From: Streptomyces cinerochromogenes
GTDB taxonomy: Bacteria; Actinomycetota; Actinomycetes; Streptomycetales; Streptomycetaceae
Length of the DNA: 64,000 nucleotides
Assembly (NCBI RefSeq): GCF_014648635.1
Contig: NZ_BMRM01000016.1
Span: 1-64,000 of the forward strand
Reading direction: 5' to 3'
The notes beneath the pieces were generated by a model. It ran no database searches. It saw only the letters and a program-made list of their open reading frames with translations, and was not told where the DNA came from. Shown one piece after another: positions 38,008 to 49,156 of the stretch; the stretch's first letter is position 1, and each line of letters starts with the position of its first letter. The position numbers and the translations under genes were made by a program.

Positions 38008-39096
38008 GTGCATGTCGTACTCGCCGGTGGGGGGACCGCCGGCCACATCGAGCCCGCGCTCGCCCTCGCGGACGCCCTGCGCAGGCAGGACCCGAGCGTG
38101 GGGATCACGGCCCTGGGCACGGAGCGCGGCCTGGAGACCCGGCTCGTCCCGGAGCGCGGCTACGAGCTGGCGCTGATCCCGGCGGTCCCGCTGCCGCGCA
38201 AGCCCACCCCCGAGCTGATCACCGTCCCGGGCCGGCTGCGCGGCACGATCAAGGCCGCCGAGCAGATCCTGGAGCGCACCAAGGCGGACTGCGTGGTCGG
38301 CTTCGGCGGCTACGTCGCGCTGCCCGGCTACCTGGCCGCCAAGCGCCTCGGCGTGCCCATCGTGATCCACGAGGCCAACGCCCGCCCGGGTCTGGCCAAC
38401 AAGATCGGCTCGCGGTACGCGGCCCGGGTCGCCGTCTCCACCCCGGACAGCAAGCTGCGTGACGCCCGGTACATCGGCATCCCGCTGCGCCGCTCCATCG
38501 CCACGCTGGACCGCGCCGCCGTCCGGCCCGAGGCCCGCCACCGCTTCGGTCTGGACCCGAACCTGCCCACGCTGCTGGTCTCCGGCGGCTCGCAGGGCGC
38601 CCGCCGGCTGAACGAGGTGACGCAGGCGGTCGCCCCCTGGCTGCAGCAGGCCGGCATCCAGATCCTGCACGCGGTCGGCCCGAAGAACGAACTGCCGCGG
38701 GTGCAGCAGATGCCGGGGATGCCCCCCTACATCCCGGTAAGTTACCTGGACCGGATGGACCTCGCGTACGCCGCGGCCGACATGATGCTCTGCCGCGCGG
38801 GCGCGATGACCGTCGCCGAGCTCTCCGCCGTCGGACTCCCGGCCGCCTACGTCCCGCTGCCCATCGGCAACGGCGAACAGCGGCTCAACGCCCAGCCGGT
38901 GGTCAAGGCCGGCGGCGGACTCCTCGTGGACGACGCGGAGCTGACGCCCGAGTGGGTCCAGCAGAACGTGCTGCCCGTGCTCGCCGACCCGCACCGGCTG
39001 TACGAGATGTCCCGCGCGGCAAGCGAGTTCGGCCGCCGGGACGCCGACGACCTGCTCGTCGGCATGGTGTACGAGGCGATCGCCTCACGCCGATAG
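38008..39096 (+). CDS. murG: UDP-GlcNAc:lipid I GlcNAc transferase
   Basis: A 362-residue GT-B enzyme that converts lipid I to lipid II on the inner face of the membrane. VVLAGGGTAGHIEPALALAD is the N-terminal G-loop, VGFGGYVALPGYLAAK the second, and VSGGSQGARRLNE plus LCRAGAMTVAELSAVGLPA form the UDP-GlcNAc site. GTG 38008 lies 6 bases after the ftsW stop. The C-terminal helix returning to the first domain (DADDLLVGMVYEAIA) is present. The length is standard and the gene intact. Confidence 0.97.
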   Translation: MHVVLAGGGTAGHIEPALALADALRRQDPSVGITALGTERGLETRLVPERGYELALIPAVPLPRKPTPELITVPGRLRGTIKAAEQILERTKADCVVGFGGYVALPGYLAAKRLGVPIVIHEANARPGLANKIGSRYAARVAVSTPDSKLRDARYIGIPLRRSIATLDRAAVRPEARHRFGLDPNLPTLLVSGGSQGARRLNEVTQAVAPWLQQAGIQILHAVGPKNELPRVQQMPGMPPYIPVSYLDRMDLAYAAADMMLCRAGAMTVAELSAVGLPAAYVPLPIGNGEQRLNAQPVVKAGGGLLVDDAELTPEWVQQNVLPVLADPHRLYEMSRAASEFGRRDADDLLVGMVYEAIASRR

Positions 39097-39125
39097 GACC
39101 GTATGACGAAAGGGCAGTGAGCAGC

Positions 39126-39920
39126 GTGGCCGGACCCTCCACCGCCGAGCGCGGTGAACGCCAGCAGGAGTCGTCCGGCCCGCCGCCCGCCCGCGGGCCC
39201 AGACGGCCCCGCCTTCGTACGATTGTCATCCTGGCCGCCGTTCTGGTGCTCCTAGCGGCCGGTTCCGGCTGGGCCCTGTACGGCTCGCGGTGGCTGCGCG
39301 TCACGCACGTCTCGGTGTCGGGCACGCGCGTGCTGACCCCCGCCGAGGTGCGCGCGGCGGCGGCCGTGCCCGTCGGGAAGCCGATGATTTCCGTCGACAC
39401 GGAGGGCATCGAAGCCCGACTTCGCCGGAAATTGCCCCGAATTGACACCGTAGATGTGGTTCGTTCCTGGCCCCATGGAATCGGCCTGAAAGTGATCGAG
39501 CGCACTCCGGTTCTGCTTGTCCGAAAGGGACGGAACTTCGTCGAAGTCGATGACGAAGGCGTCCGGTTCGCCACGGTTTCGCAGGCGCCGACCGGCGTTC
39601 CGATGCTGGAATTGTCCGTCTCCCGGACCGGTTCGGGCGCCGCGAGCTTCCGGCGCTTCGGCAGGGACCGTCTGGTGCGCGAGGCCGTCCGGGTCGCCGG
39701 TGACCTGCCCGGCGCCGTGTCACGGGCCACCCGGACCGTCCGCGTCCGCTCCTACGACGCCATCGCGCTGGAGTTGGGCGACGGCCGCACGGTGGCATGG
39801 GGCAGCGGCGAGAACGGCCGCGCCAAGGCGCGGGCCCTCACGGCTCTCATGAAAGCAGCTCCCGGCGCGCGGCACTTCGATGTCAGCGTTCCCACCGCCC
39901 CTGCGTCATCGGGGAGTTGA
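39126..39920 (+). CDS. ftsQ: Cell division protein FtsQ
   Basis: A 264-residue bitopic protein. The cytoplasmic start is rich in Pro, Arg and Gln; one helix (TIVILAAVLVLLAAGSGWAL) is followed by a POTRA domain (LRVTHVSVSGTRVLTPAEVR ... KLPRIDTVDVVRSWPHGIGL) and the FtsQ beta domain. It recruits FtsL/DivIC. GTG 39126 is chosen for homology and AAAGGG 11 bases upstream; GTG 39117 is an alternative. Codons in 39380-39580 use A/T at third positions more than neighbouring genes. The ftsZ promoters follow its stop. Confidence 0.93.
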   Translation: MAGPSTAERGERQQESSGPPPARGPRRPRLRTIVILAAVLVLLAAGSGWALYGSRWLRVTHVSVSGTRVLTPAEVRAAAAVPVGKPMISVDTEGIEARLRRKLPRIDTVDVVRSWPHGIGLKVIERTPVLLVRKGRNFVEVDDEGVRFATVSQAPTGVPMLELSVSRTGSGAASFRRFGRDRLVREAVRVAGDLPGAVSRATRTVRVRSYDAIALELGDGRTVAWGSGENGRAKARALTALMKAAPGARHFDVSVPTAPASSGS

Positions 39921-39948
39921 CGCACATCAGCGCAGGCCAGCACCCTGG

Positions 39949-39979
39949 TTGGGCACTGCTATGGCTGATCACATAGGGT
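39949..39979 (+). promoter_or_regulatory. Candidate upstream ftsZ promoter
   Basis: TAGGGT at 39974-39979 with TTGGGC 19 bases upstream. Transcription would start near 39986, just before an A-rich, purine stretch (aaaagaaaaa). Multiple ftsZ promoters are known in Streptomyces. Confidence 0.4.
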
Positions 39980-40010
39980 GAAAAGAAAAACGGGAGGTTC
40001 GGCGTGTTCG

Positions 40011-40040
40011 TTGAACGGGCGCCACTTGTCGACTTAGTGT
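40011..40040 (+). promoter_or_regulatory. Main candidate ftsZ promoter
   Basis: TTGAAC at 40011-40016 and TAGTGT at 40035-40040 are 18 bases apart. Its -10 overlaps the first GACAC-type site at 40037-40041, so a WhiA/WhiB-type regulator could contact it directly. A leader of about 150 bases precedes the GTG. A developmentally induced ftsZ promoter is established in Streptomyces; equating it with this one is inference. Confidence 0.65.
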
Positions 40041-40070
40041 CCTGTTCAGAAGACTCCAGGGAACAGACAC
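40037..40070. promoter_or_regulatory. Inverted repeat carrying two GACAC (WhiA-type) motifs
   Basis: GTGTCCTGTTC at 40037-40047 and GAACAGACAC at 40061-40070 are complementary except for one bulged C. Each arm contains a GACAC core, the known WhiA recognition sequence. The spacer is 13 bases. Confidence 0.6.
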
Positions 40071-40076
40071 ACTGGT

Positions 40077-40101
40077 AACCCTAAACTTCAGGGTTAGGGT
40101 T
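40077..40101. promoter_or_regulatory. AACCCTAA-N9-TTAGGGTT inverted repeat in the ftsZ leader
   Basis: Perfect 8-base arms around a 9-base loop, with an extra AGGGTT copy. It lies about 100 bases before the ftsZ start and could be an operator or an mRNA hairpin. Confidence 0.5.
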
Positions 40102-40199
40102 CGGGTCGGCGCTACGGACCGTCCCATTCGGCATCCGTCGTCCCGGCGCGGGGCACCGCCCGGCGGCGACAACGTAATTCGAGGCGAGAGGCCTTCGAC

Positions 40200-41414
40200 G
40201 TGGCAGCACCGCAGAACTACCTCGCAGTCATCAAGGTCATCGGTGTCGGCGGCGGTGGTGTCAATGCCATCAACCGGATGATCGAGGTCGGTCTCAAGGG
40301 CGTCGAGTTCATCGCCATCAACACCGACGCACAGGCGCTGTTGATGAGCGACGCCGACGTCAAGCTCGACGTCGGCCGCGAACTCACCCGCGGACTCGGC
40401 GCCGGAGCCAACCCGGCCGTCGGCCGCAAGGCCGCCGAGGACCACCGCGAGGAGATCGAGGAGGTCCTCAAGGGGGCCGACATGGTCTTCGTGACGGCCG
40501 GTGAAGGCGGCGGCACCGGCACCGGCGGGGCCCCCGTCGTGGCCAACATCGCGCGCTCGCTCGGCGCCCTCACCATCGGCGTGGTCACCCGCCCGTTCAC
40601 CTTCGAGGGACGGCGGCGCGCGAACCAGGCCGAGGACGGCATCGCCGAACTGCGCGAAGAGGTCGACACCCTCATCGTGATCCCGAACGACCGGCTGCTG
40701 TCCATCTCCGACCGCCAGGTCTCGGTCCTGGACGCCTTCAAGTCCGCCGACCAGGTCTTGCTCTCCGGTGTCCAGGGCATCACCGACCTCATCACCACGC
40801 CCGGCCTGATCAACCTGGACTTCGCCGACGTCAAGTCGGTCATGTCCGAGGCCGGTTCGGCCCTCATGGGCATCGGCTCGGCCCGCGGCGACGACCGCGC
40901 GGTGGCCGCGGCCGAGATGGCGATCTCCTCGCCGCTGCTGGAGGCGTCCATCGACGGCGCCCGGGGCGTGCTGCTCTCCATCTCCGGCGGCTCCGACCTC
41001 GGCCTCTTCGAGATCAACGAGGCCGCCCAGCTGGTCAGCGAGGCCGCCCACCCCGAGGCCAACATCATCTTCGGCGCGGTCATCGACGACGCCCTCGGCG
41101 ACGAGGTCCGGGTCACCGTGATCGCGGCCGGCTTCGACGGCGGCCAGCCGCCGGCCCGCCGGGACAACGTGCTCGGCTCGGCCTCCTCCGGCTCGGCCTC
41201 CGCCCGCCGCGAGGAGCCCGCCCCGGCCCGCCCGAGCGAGCCCAGCCGCCCGTCCTTCGGCTCGCTGGGCAGCGTCAAGCCCAAGGAGGAGCCGGAGCCG
41301 GCGCCCGAGCCGGTGGCCGACATCCCGGTCACCCCGCCGATCACGCCGGCCCCGCGGCCCGCCTACTCGGACAGCGCGGCCGAGGAACTGGACGTCCCGG
41401 ACTTCCTCAAGTGA
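40200..41414 (+). CDS. ftsZ: Cell division GTPase FtsZ
   Basis: A 404-residue tubulin homologue that forms the Z ring. VIGVGGGGVNAINRM binds phosphate, the tubulin signature GGGTGTG is at 103-109, NTDAQAL and NLDFADVKSVM (T7 loop) are present, and the C-terminal conserved tail ELDVPDFLK closes the protein after a Pro/Glu/Ser-rich linker (about 318-385). GTG 40200 follows GAGAGG. In Streptomyces FtsZ makes vegetative cross-walls and ladders of sporulation septa, and its level is developmentally raised from its own promoters. No ftsA is present; SepF, encoded 1.6 kb downstream, anchors FtsZ to the membrane. Confidence 0.99.
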   Translation: MAAPQNYLAVIKVIGVGGGGVNAINRMIEVGLKGVEFIAINTDAQALLMSDADVKLDVGRELTRGLGAGANPAVGRKAAEDHREEIEEVLKGADMVFVTAGEGGGTGTGGAPVVANIARSLGALTIGVVTRPFTFEGRRRANQAEDGIAELREEVDTLIVIPNDRLLSISDRQVSVLDAFKSADQVLLSGVQGITDLITTPGLINLDFADVKSVMSEAGSALMGIGSARGDDRAVAAAEMAISSPLLEASIDGARGVLLSISGGSDLGLFEINEAAQLVSEAAHPEANIIFGAVIDDALGDEVRVTVIAAGFDGGQPPARRDNVLGSASSGSASARREEPAPARPSEPSRPSFGSLGSVKPKEEPEPAPEPVADIPVTPPITPAPRPAYSDSAAEELDVPDFLK

Positions 41415-42139
41415 TAGGACAGCACGAGAGCGTGAGCGGCGCGCACTTCGCCTTCACCGACCGGTGGGGCGGGGTGAGCGCCGCTCCGTATGAGGAGCTG
41501 AACCTCGGCGGCGCGGTCGGCGACGCGCCCGAGGCGGTGCGGGGCAACCGGGAGCTGGCGGCCGAGTCGCTGGGCCTGGACCCCGCCCGCGTCGTCTGGA
41601 TGAACCAGGTGCACGGCGCCGACGTCGCCGTGGTGGACGAGCCGTGGGGTGACCGGCCCGTGCCGGAGGTCGACGCGATCGTCACCGCCCGCCGCGGACT
41701 CGCCCTCGCCGTCCTCACCGCCGACTGCGTGCCGGTGCTGCTGGCGGACCCCGTCGCCGGGGTCGCCGCCGCGGTCCACGCGGGCCGGCCCGGCCTGGTG
41801 CAGGGAGTCGTTCCCGCCGCCGTACGGGCCATGACCGAACTCGGGGCCGAGCCGGCCCGGATCGTCGCCCGCACCGGACCGGCCGTCTGCGGCCGGTGCT
41901 ACGAGGTGCCGGAGGCGATGCGCGCCGAGGTGGCCGCGGTGGAGCCGGCGGCGCACGCCGAAACGAGCTGGGGCACGCCGGCGGTCGACGTGAGCGCCGG
42001 GGTGCACGCGCAGCTCGACCGGCTCGGGGTGTGCGACCGGGCGCAGGCGCCGGTGTGCACGCTGGAGTCGGACGACCACTTCTCGTACCGCCGCGACCGC
42101 ACCACCGGTCGGCTCGCGGGCTACGTCTGGCTGGACTGA
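41411..42139 (+). CDS. pgeF: Peptidoglycan editing factor PgeF (laccase-domain, YlmD/YfiH)
   Basis: A 242-residue DUF152/laccase-domain protein. NQVHGADV (His), LTADCVPVLLADP (Cys) and AAVHAGRPGLV (His) are the zinc/catalytic residues. E. coli PgeF removes L-Ser-containing muropeptide errors, and the family also shows purine nucleoside hydrolysing activity; which applies here is open. GTG 41411 overlaps the ftsZ stop by 4 bases, tying its expression to ftsZ; GTG 41432 is an alternative. Confidence 0.92.
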   Translation: MIGQHESVSGAHFAFTDRWGGVSAAPYEELNLGGAVGDAPEAVRGNRELAAESLGLDPARVVWMNQVHGADVAVVDEPWGDRPVPEVDAIVTARRGLALAVLTADCVPVLLADPVAGVAAAVHAGRPGLVQGVVPAAVRAMTELGAEPARIVARTGPAVCGRCYEVPEAMRAEVAAVEPAAHAETSWGTPAVDVSAGVHAQLDRLGVCDRAQAPVCTLESDDHFSYRRDRTTGRLAGYVWLD

Positions 42140-42145
42140 TGGGGC

Positions 42146-42865
42146 ATGACGGACCGTAAGACCGAACTCGCCGCGAACCTGGCGAAGGTGGAGGAGCGCA
42201 TCACCGCCGCGTGCGCGGCGGCCGGGCGCGCACGTGAGGAGGTGACCCTCATCGTGGTCACCAAGACCTACCCGGCGAGCGATGTGCGGATCCTGTCGGA
42301 ACTCGGTGTGCGCCATGTCGCCGAGAACCGGGACCAGGACGCGGCCCCGAAGGCCGCCGCCTGCGCGGATCTGCCCCTTGTGTGGCACTTTGTCGGTCAG
42401 TTGCAGACCAACAAGGTGCGTTCCGTGGTCGGTTACGCCGATGTCGTGCAGTCCGTCGACCGGTCCCGGCTCGTCACCGCGCTGTCGAAGGAGGCGGTGC
42501 GGGCGGAGCGGGAGGTGGGCTGCCTCGTCCAGGTCGCGCTCGACGCCGGTGCGGGCGGCAGGGGCGAGCGCGGTGGCGTGGCCCCGGAAGGAATCGAAGA
42601 GTTGGCCGACCTCGTCGCCGGGGCGCCCGGACTGCGGCTCGACGGGCTGATGACCGTCGCTCCGCTCACCGGGGAGTACGCGGGGCGCGAACAGGCGGCG
42701 TTCGAGCGGCTCATGGATTTGTCGACCGACCTGCGCCGAACTCATCCGGCTGCAACCATGGTGTCGGCAGGGATGAGCGCGGACCTCGAACAGGCCGTGG
42801 CAGCCGGGGCGACACATGTGCGCGTCGGCACCGCGGTACTCGGAGTCCGCCCCAGGCTCGGGTAA
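42146..42865 (+). CDS. PLP-binding homeostasis protein (YggS family)
   Basis: A 239-residue alanine-racemase-fold protein without the racemase C-terminal domain. The PLP lysine is in LIVVTKTYP (K40), with WHFVGQLQTNKVR, GLMTVAPL and MSADLEQAVAAGATHVRVGT following as in YggS/PLPBP. It buffers pyridoxal phosphate and amino/keto acid pools. ATG 42146 lies 6 bases after pgeF. The linkage ftsZ-pgeF-yggS-sepF-yggT-divIVA is conserved in Gram-positive bacteria. Confidence 0.94.
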   Translation: MTDRKTELAANLAKVEERITAACAAAGRAREEVTLIVVTKTYPASDVRILSELGVRHVAENRDQDAAPKAAACADLPLVWHFVGQLQTNKVRSVVGYADVVQSVDRSRLVTALSKEAVRAEREVGCLVQVALDAGAGGRGERGGVAPEGIEELADLVAGAPGLRLDGLMTVAPLTGEYAGREQAAFERLMDLSTDLRRTHPAATMVSAGMSADLEQAVAAGATHVRVGTAVLGVRPRLG

Positions 42866-42993
42866 CGTCGCCAGGAAGTCGGACCACAGCAGAAAATATG
42901 GTCAATGCGCGCCAAGGCGGGCGCAAGGACCACGTGGATCGCGGGCACTTGGCAGTCGTCAGTCGATCCACCACAGAGCGGAGGACTCAGAGC

Positions 42994-43635
42994 ATGGCCG
43001 GCGCGATGCGCAAGATGGCGGTCTACCTCGGCCTCGTGGAGGACGATGGGTACGACGGCCGCGGATTCGACCCCGACGACGACTTCGAGCCCGAACTGGA
43101 CCCGGAGCCGGAGCGGGACCACCGACGGCACGAACCGTCACACCAGTCGCACGGCGCACATCAGTCCCAAAGGGACGAAGAGGTGCGAATCGTGCAACCG
43201 CCCGCGCCTCGCGAGCCGGTGGCCCGTTCGGCTTCGCTCGCCGCGGAATCCGGACGCCCGGCGCGCATCGCGCCCGTGGCATCCATCACACAAGAACGTC
43301 AGTCCCTGGAGAAGAACGCACCGGTGATCATGCCCAAGGTCGTGTCCGAACGAGAGCCTTACCGGATCACCACGCTTCACCCGCGGACCTACAACGAGGC
43401 CCGTACCATCGGGGAACACTTCCGTGAGGGCACCCCGGTGATCATGAATCTGACTGAGATGGATGACACAGACGCGAAGCGACTTGTCGACTTTGCGGCC
43501 GGTTTGGTGTTTGGTCTTCACGGCAGCATCGAGCGGGTGACGCAGAAGGTGTTCCTGTTGTCTCCTGCTAACGTCGATGTCACGGCGGAGGACAAGGCCC
43601 GCATCGCAGAGGGCGGGTTCTTCAACCAGAGCTGA
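42994..43635 (+). CDS. sepF: Cell division protein SepF
   Basis: A 213-residue FtsZ-interacting protein. The N-terminus MAGAMRKMAVYLGLVED is an amphipathic membrane-binding helix; an acidic, His/Pro-rich linker spans about 18-105; the SepF core (APVIMPKVVSEREPYRITTL ... VIMNLTEMDDTDAKRLVDFA, then SIERVTQKVFLLSP) forms the dimer that bundles FtsZ. It substitutes for FtsA as membrane anchor. GGAGG lies about 10 bases before ATG 42994; ATG 43006 (MRKMAVYLG) is possible. The 128-base gap before it may hold a promoter (AT-rich AAAATATGGTC around 42892). Confidence 0.96.
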   Translation: MAGAMRKMAVYLGLVEDDGYDGRGFDPDDDFEPELDPEPERDHRRHEPSHQSHGAHQSQRDEEVRIVQPPAPREPVARSASLAAESGRPARIAPVASITQERQSLEKNAPVIMPKVVSEREPYRITTLHPRTYNEARTIGEHFREGTPVIMNLTEMDDTDAKRLVDFAAGLVFGLHGSIERVTQKVFLLSPANVDVTAEDKARIAEGGFFNQS

Positions 43636-43694
43636 GACGTACGACCGGACTGAAGCACGGAAGAGCATGGACAGGGGAGAGGGAACCACAGGCC

Positions 43695-43985
43695 ATGAGC
43701 GTGTTCGCGCAGGTGATCTACATCGCGCTGATGGTGTTCCTCGTCGTGCTCATCTTCCGGCTGGTCATGGACTACGTCTTCCAGTTCGCCCGCTCGTGGC
43801 AACCCGGCAAGGCGATGGTGGTCGTACTGGAGGCCACCTACACTGTCACCGATCCACCGCTGAAGCTTCTGCGGCGGTTCATTCCGCCGCTGCGTCTCGG
43901 GGGCGTGGCGCTCGACCTGTCCTTCTTCGTACTGATGATCATCGTCTACATTCTCATCTCCATCGCGCAGAGCTTCGTGAGGTGA
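43695..43985 (+). CDS. YggT family membrane protein
   Basis: A 96-residue protein with two membrane helices (VIYIALMVFLVVLIFRLVMD, then LDLSFFVLMIIVYILISIAQ) separated by the YggT block TDPPLKLLRRFIPPLRLGG. It is standard between sepF and divIVA in Gram-positive bacteria; a role in osmotic tolerance or division has been proposed but is not settled. It lies 59 bases after sepF, with a GA-rich stretch upstream of ATG 43695. Confidence 0.94.
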   Translation: MSVFAQVIYIALMVFLVVLIFRLVMDYVFQFARSWQPGKAMVVVLEATYTVTDPPLKLLRRFIPPLRLGGVALDLSFFVLMIIVYILISIAQSFVR

Positions 43986-44039
43986 GCGTGGGGACGATCC
44001 GGTCTTGCCGACTGCCGATGACTACGTTGAGGTGAAGAG

Positions 44040-45191
44040 ATGCCGTTGACCCCCGAGGACGTGCGGAACAAGCAGTTCACGACCGTCCGCCTCCGAGAAG
44101 GCTATGACGAGGACGAGGTCGATGCCTTCCTCGACGAGGTCGAAGCCGAACTGACCCGTCTGCTCCGCGAGAACGAGGACCTGCGCGCCAAACTGGCCGC
44201 GGCCACGCGGGCCGCCGCGCAGAACCAGCAGAACGCGCGCAAGCCCCCGGAGCAGGACCAGCAGCAGCACCAGCAGCAGCACCAGCAGCACCAGCAGCAG
44301 GGCATGCGAGGTCCCGGCGCGCCGGTGCCCGCCGGCATATCGGGCCCGCCGCAGCAGCAGATGGGCGGCCCCATGGGTGGTCCGCCCCAGCTGCCGAGCG
44401 GTGCCCCGCAGCTGCCCGCCGGCCCCGGCGGTCAGGGCGGCCCGCAGGGTCCCGGCCCCATGGGCCAGGGTCCGATGGGCCAGGGCCCGATGGGCGGCCA
44501 GCCGCCCATGCAGCAGCAGATGGGCGGCCCGATGGGCGGTCCCATGGGTGGTCCCATGGGCGGTCCGATGGGCGGCCCCGGTCAGGGCCCCGGTGGCGAC
44601 AGCGCCGCCCGTGTCCTCTCGCTGGCCCAGCAGACCGCCGACCAGGCGATCGCCGAGGCCCGCTCCGAGGCCAACAAGATCGTCGGCGAGGCCCGCAGCC
44701 GCGCCGAGGGTCTGGAGCGTGACGCCCGTGCCAAGGCCGACGCCCTGGAGCGGGACGCGCAGGAGAAGCACCGCGTCGCCATGGGCTCCCTGGAGTCCGC
44801 CCGCGCCACGCTGGAGCGCAAGGTCGAGGACCTGCGCGGCTTCGAGCGCGAGTACCGCACCCGCCTGAAGTCGTACCTGGAGTCGCAGCTGCGTCAGCTG
44901 GAGACCCAGGCCGACGACTCGCTGGCGCCGCCGCGCACCCCGGCCACCGCGTCCCTGCCGCCGTCCCCGGCGCCCTCCATGGCCCCGGCCGGCGCGAGCG
45001 CCCCGTCCTACGGCGGCAACCAGACGATGGGCGGCTCGCCCGCCCCGTCCGCGCCGTCCTACGGCGGTCAGCAGCAGATGACCCCGGCCATGACCCAGCC
45101 GATGGCCCCGGTCCGTCCGCAGGGTCCGTCCCCGATGGGCCAGGCTCCCTCGCCGATGCGTGGGTTCCTGATCGACGAGGACGACAACTGA
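44040..45191 (+). CDS. divIVA: Polar growth scaffold DivIVA
   Basis: A 383-residue coiled-coil protein that marks hyphal tips and directs apical growth. The N-terminal domain has MPLTPEDVRNKQFTTVRLRE and DEDEVDAFLDEVEAELTRLL. Then comes a Pro/Gln/Gly/Met-rich linker (about 63-185) of QQQH, MGQGP and MGGP repeats, a second coiled coil (about 190-290), and a disordered Pro/Ser tail ending GFLIDEDDN. The linker is specific to streptomycete DivIVA. GAGGTGAAGAG lies just before ATG 44040. The gene ends the cluster at a strong terminator. The linker's DNA contains near-identical ATGGGCGGTCCC units, prone to length change. Confidence 0.98.
   Translation: MPLTPEDVRNKQFTTVRLREGYDEDEVDAFLDEVEAELTRLLRENEDLRAKLAAATRAAAQNQQNARKPPEQDQQQHQQQHQQHQQQGMRGPGAPVPAGISGPPQQQMGGPMGGPPQLPSGAPQLPAGPGGQGGPQGPGPMGQGPMGQGPMGGQPPMQQQMGGPMGGPMGGPMGGPMGGPGQGPGGDSAARVLSLAQQTADQAIAEARSEANKIVGEARSRAEGLERDARAKADALERDAQEKHRVAMGSLESARATLERKVEDLRGFEREYRTRLKSYLESQLRQLETQADDSLAPPRTPATASLPPSPAPSMAPAGASAPSYGGNQTMGGSPAPSAPSYGGQQQMTPAMTQPMAPVRPQGPSPMGQAPSPMRGFLIDEDDN
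44480..44580 (+). repeat. Tandem MGGP/MGQGP-coding repeats in divIVA
   Basis: Units of 12-15 bases (ATGGGCGGTCCC, ATGGGCCAGGGCCCG and variants) repeat in frame at least eight times. They encode the flexible linker. Confidence 0.8.
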
Positions 45192-45237
45192 CGGGTCACT
45201 GAGACCGGTACGACAACGGCGTCGGCAGCGTCTGATA

Positions 45238-45280
45238 GGGCGGGCCCCCCGGACTTCGGTCCCGGGGGCCCGCCCTTTTT
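45238..45280 (+). terminator. Strong rho-independent terminator after divIVA
   Basis: A 17-base stem (45238-45254 with 45259-45275, one mismatch) with a TTCG loop is followed directly by five T. Confidence 0.95.
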
Positions 45281-45353
45281 ACGCGGGTTGCGTGAGGTGG
45301 CTGAGGGGCGCGGGGAAACCGGCGCACGGCAACGGGACGGACCGCCTCATGAA

Positions 45354-45392
45354 GAAGGGCCCCGGCCTCCTCCACGGAGACCGGGGCCCTTC
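45354..45392 (-). terminator. Terminator after ileS
   Basis: GAAGGGCCCCGG at 45354-45365 pairs with CCGGGGCCCTTC at 45381-45392, and CTCC/GGAG extends the stem inward. It lies 17 bases past the ileS stop. Between this and the divIVA terminator, 45281-45353 carries GAGGGGCGCGGGGAA, a motif I recall from dispersed Streptomyces intergenic repeats. Confidence 0.85.
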
Positions 45393-45408
45393 CCGGGAGA
45401 GCCGGCGT

Positions 45409-48552
<3,144 letters not shown>

Positions 48553-48557
48553 CTGCG

Positions 48558-48845
48558 AGCATCCTCCAACGGACTTGCTGCCTTCCGTCGGAGGGACGAG
48601 AGCCTTCGTTCCTGTCTACGCCGTGTGCGGCGCGCTCCCGCGGTACCACCCTCCTTGGCCCTCCGCCGCGCCGTACGCGCCGGTGAGCCCCCTCATTGGG
48701 ATCGCGAAACCGGTTCTACTCGCCGTCGCCCTGAGGCTGCGGCTTTCTTCCGGCGGCTCCGGGGTGATCTTCACGTCGCGCTCGCCCCCGGGCTCACACC
48801 GTCCCCGGGTCGCTCTGGGCTGCGTACGCCGCTACTCGTCCCCAT
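48558..48845 (-). ncRNA. T-box riboswitch, Ile specifier, translational type
   Basis: On the minus strand AGGGTGGTACCGCGG (48652-48638) is the conserved T-box that pairs with the tRNA acceptor end. In stem I, GTGAAGATCACC carries an ATC codon at 48768-48766, the isoleucine specifier. CCTCCGACGG (48594-48585) is complementary to CCGTTGGAGG (48572-48563), which contains the ileS Shine-Dalgarno, so uncharged tRNA-Ile should free the ribosome site rather than prevent termination. The 5' limit is approximate. Confidence 0.92.
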
Positions 48846-49156
48846 CCACGCTTCTCGCTCCGCCCAGTGTACGGCGCCCCGCGGACAGCGGCGGACCGGT
48901 TTTCCGCGCGGCGCCGGCGGCCGCCGGGCGACCGGGGCGGATGACCCGAATGGCGAGGGGCGGCCGTCCGGGGCCGGGCGGGGCCCGGTCCGGCGGATTA
49001 CCCGGCGGGGAGCTGGGCACAACGGATGCAGGCTCGCGGCTCGGGGGGTGCGGGCGGGCGAATCGGGCGGTGTGCCCCGTTGCCGCGGGACTCAAGTCGA
49101 TTTATCGTCCCAGCACGATTCGCGAGCAAGATCACAATATGTGAAGGGGCCGCGGC
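48846..49156. other. 311-base intergenic region between ileS leader and the DksA-like gene
   Basis: No gene is visible. The left half must contain the ileS promoter on the minus strand; the right half holds the plus-strand promoter at 49080-49108. Confidence 0.6.
49080..49108 (+). promoter_or_regulatory. Promoter of the DksA-like gene
   Basis: TTGCCG at 49080-49085, a 17-base spacer and TATCGT at 49103-49108; the start would be near 49115, 42 bases before the ATG. Confidence 0.6.

Noticed and set aside
44225..44600. Possible CRISPR-like array from regular repeats
   Set aside because: The repeats are in frame within divIVA, have no unique spacers of constant length and no cas genes are present.
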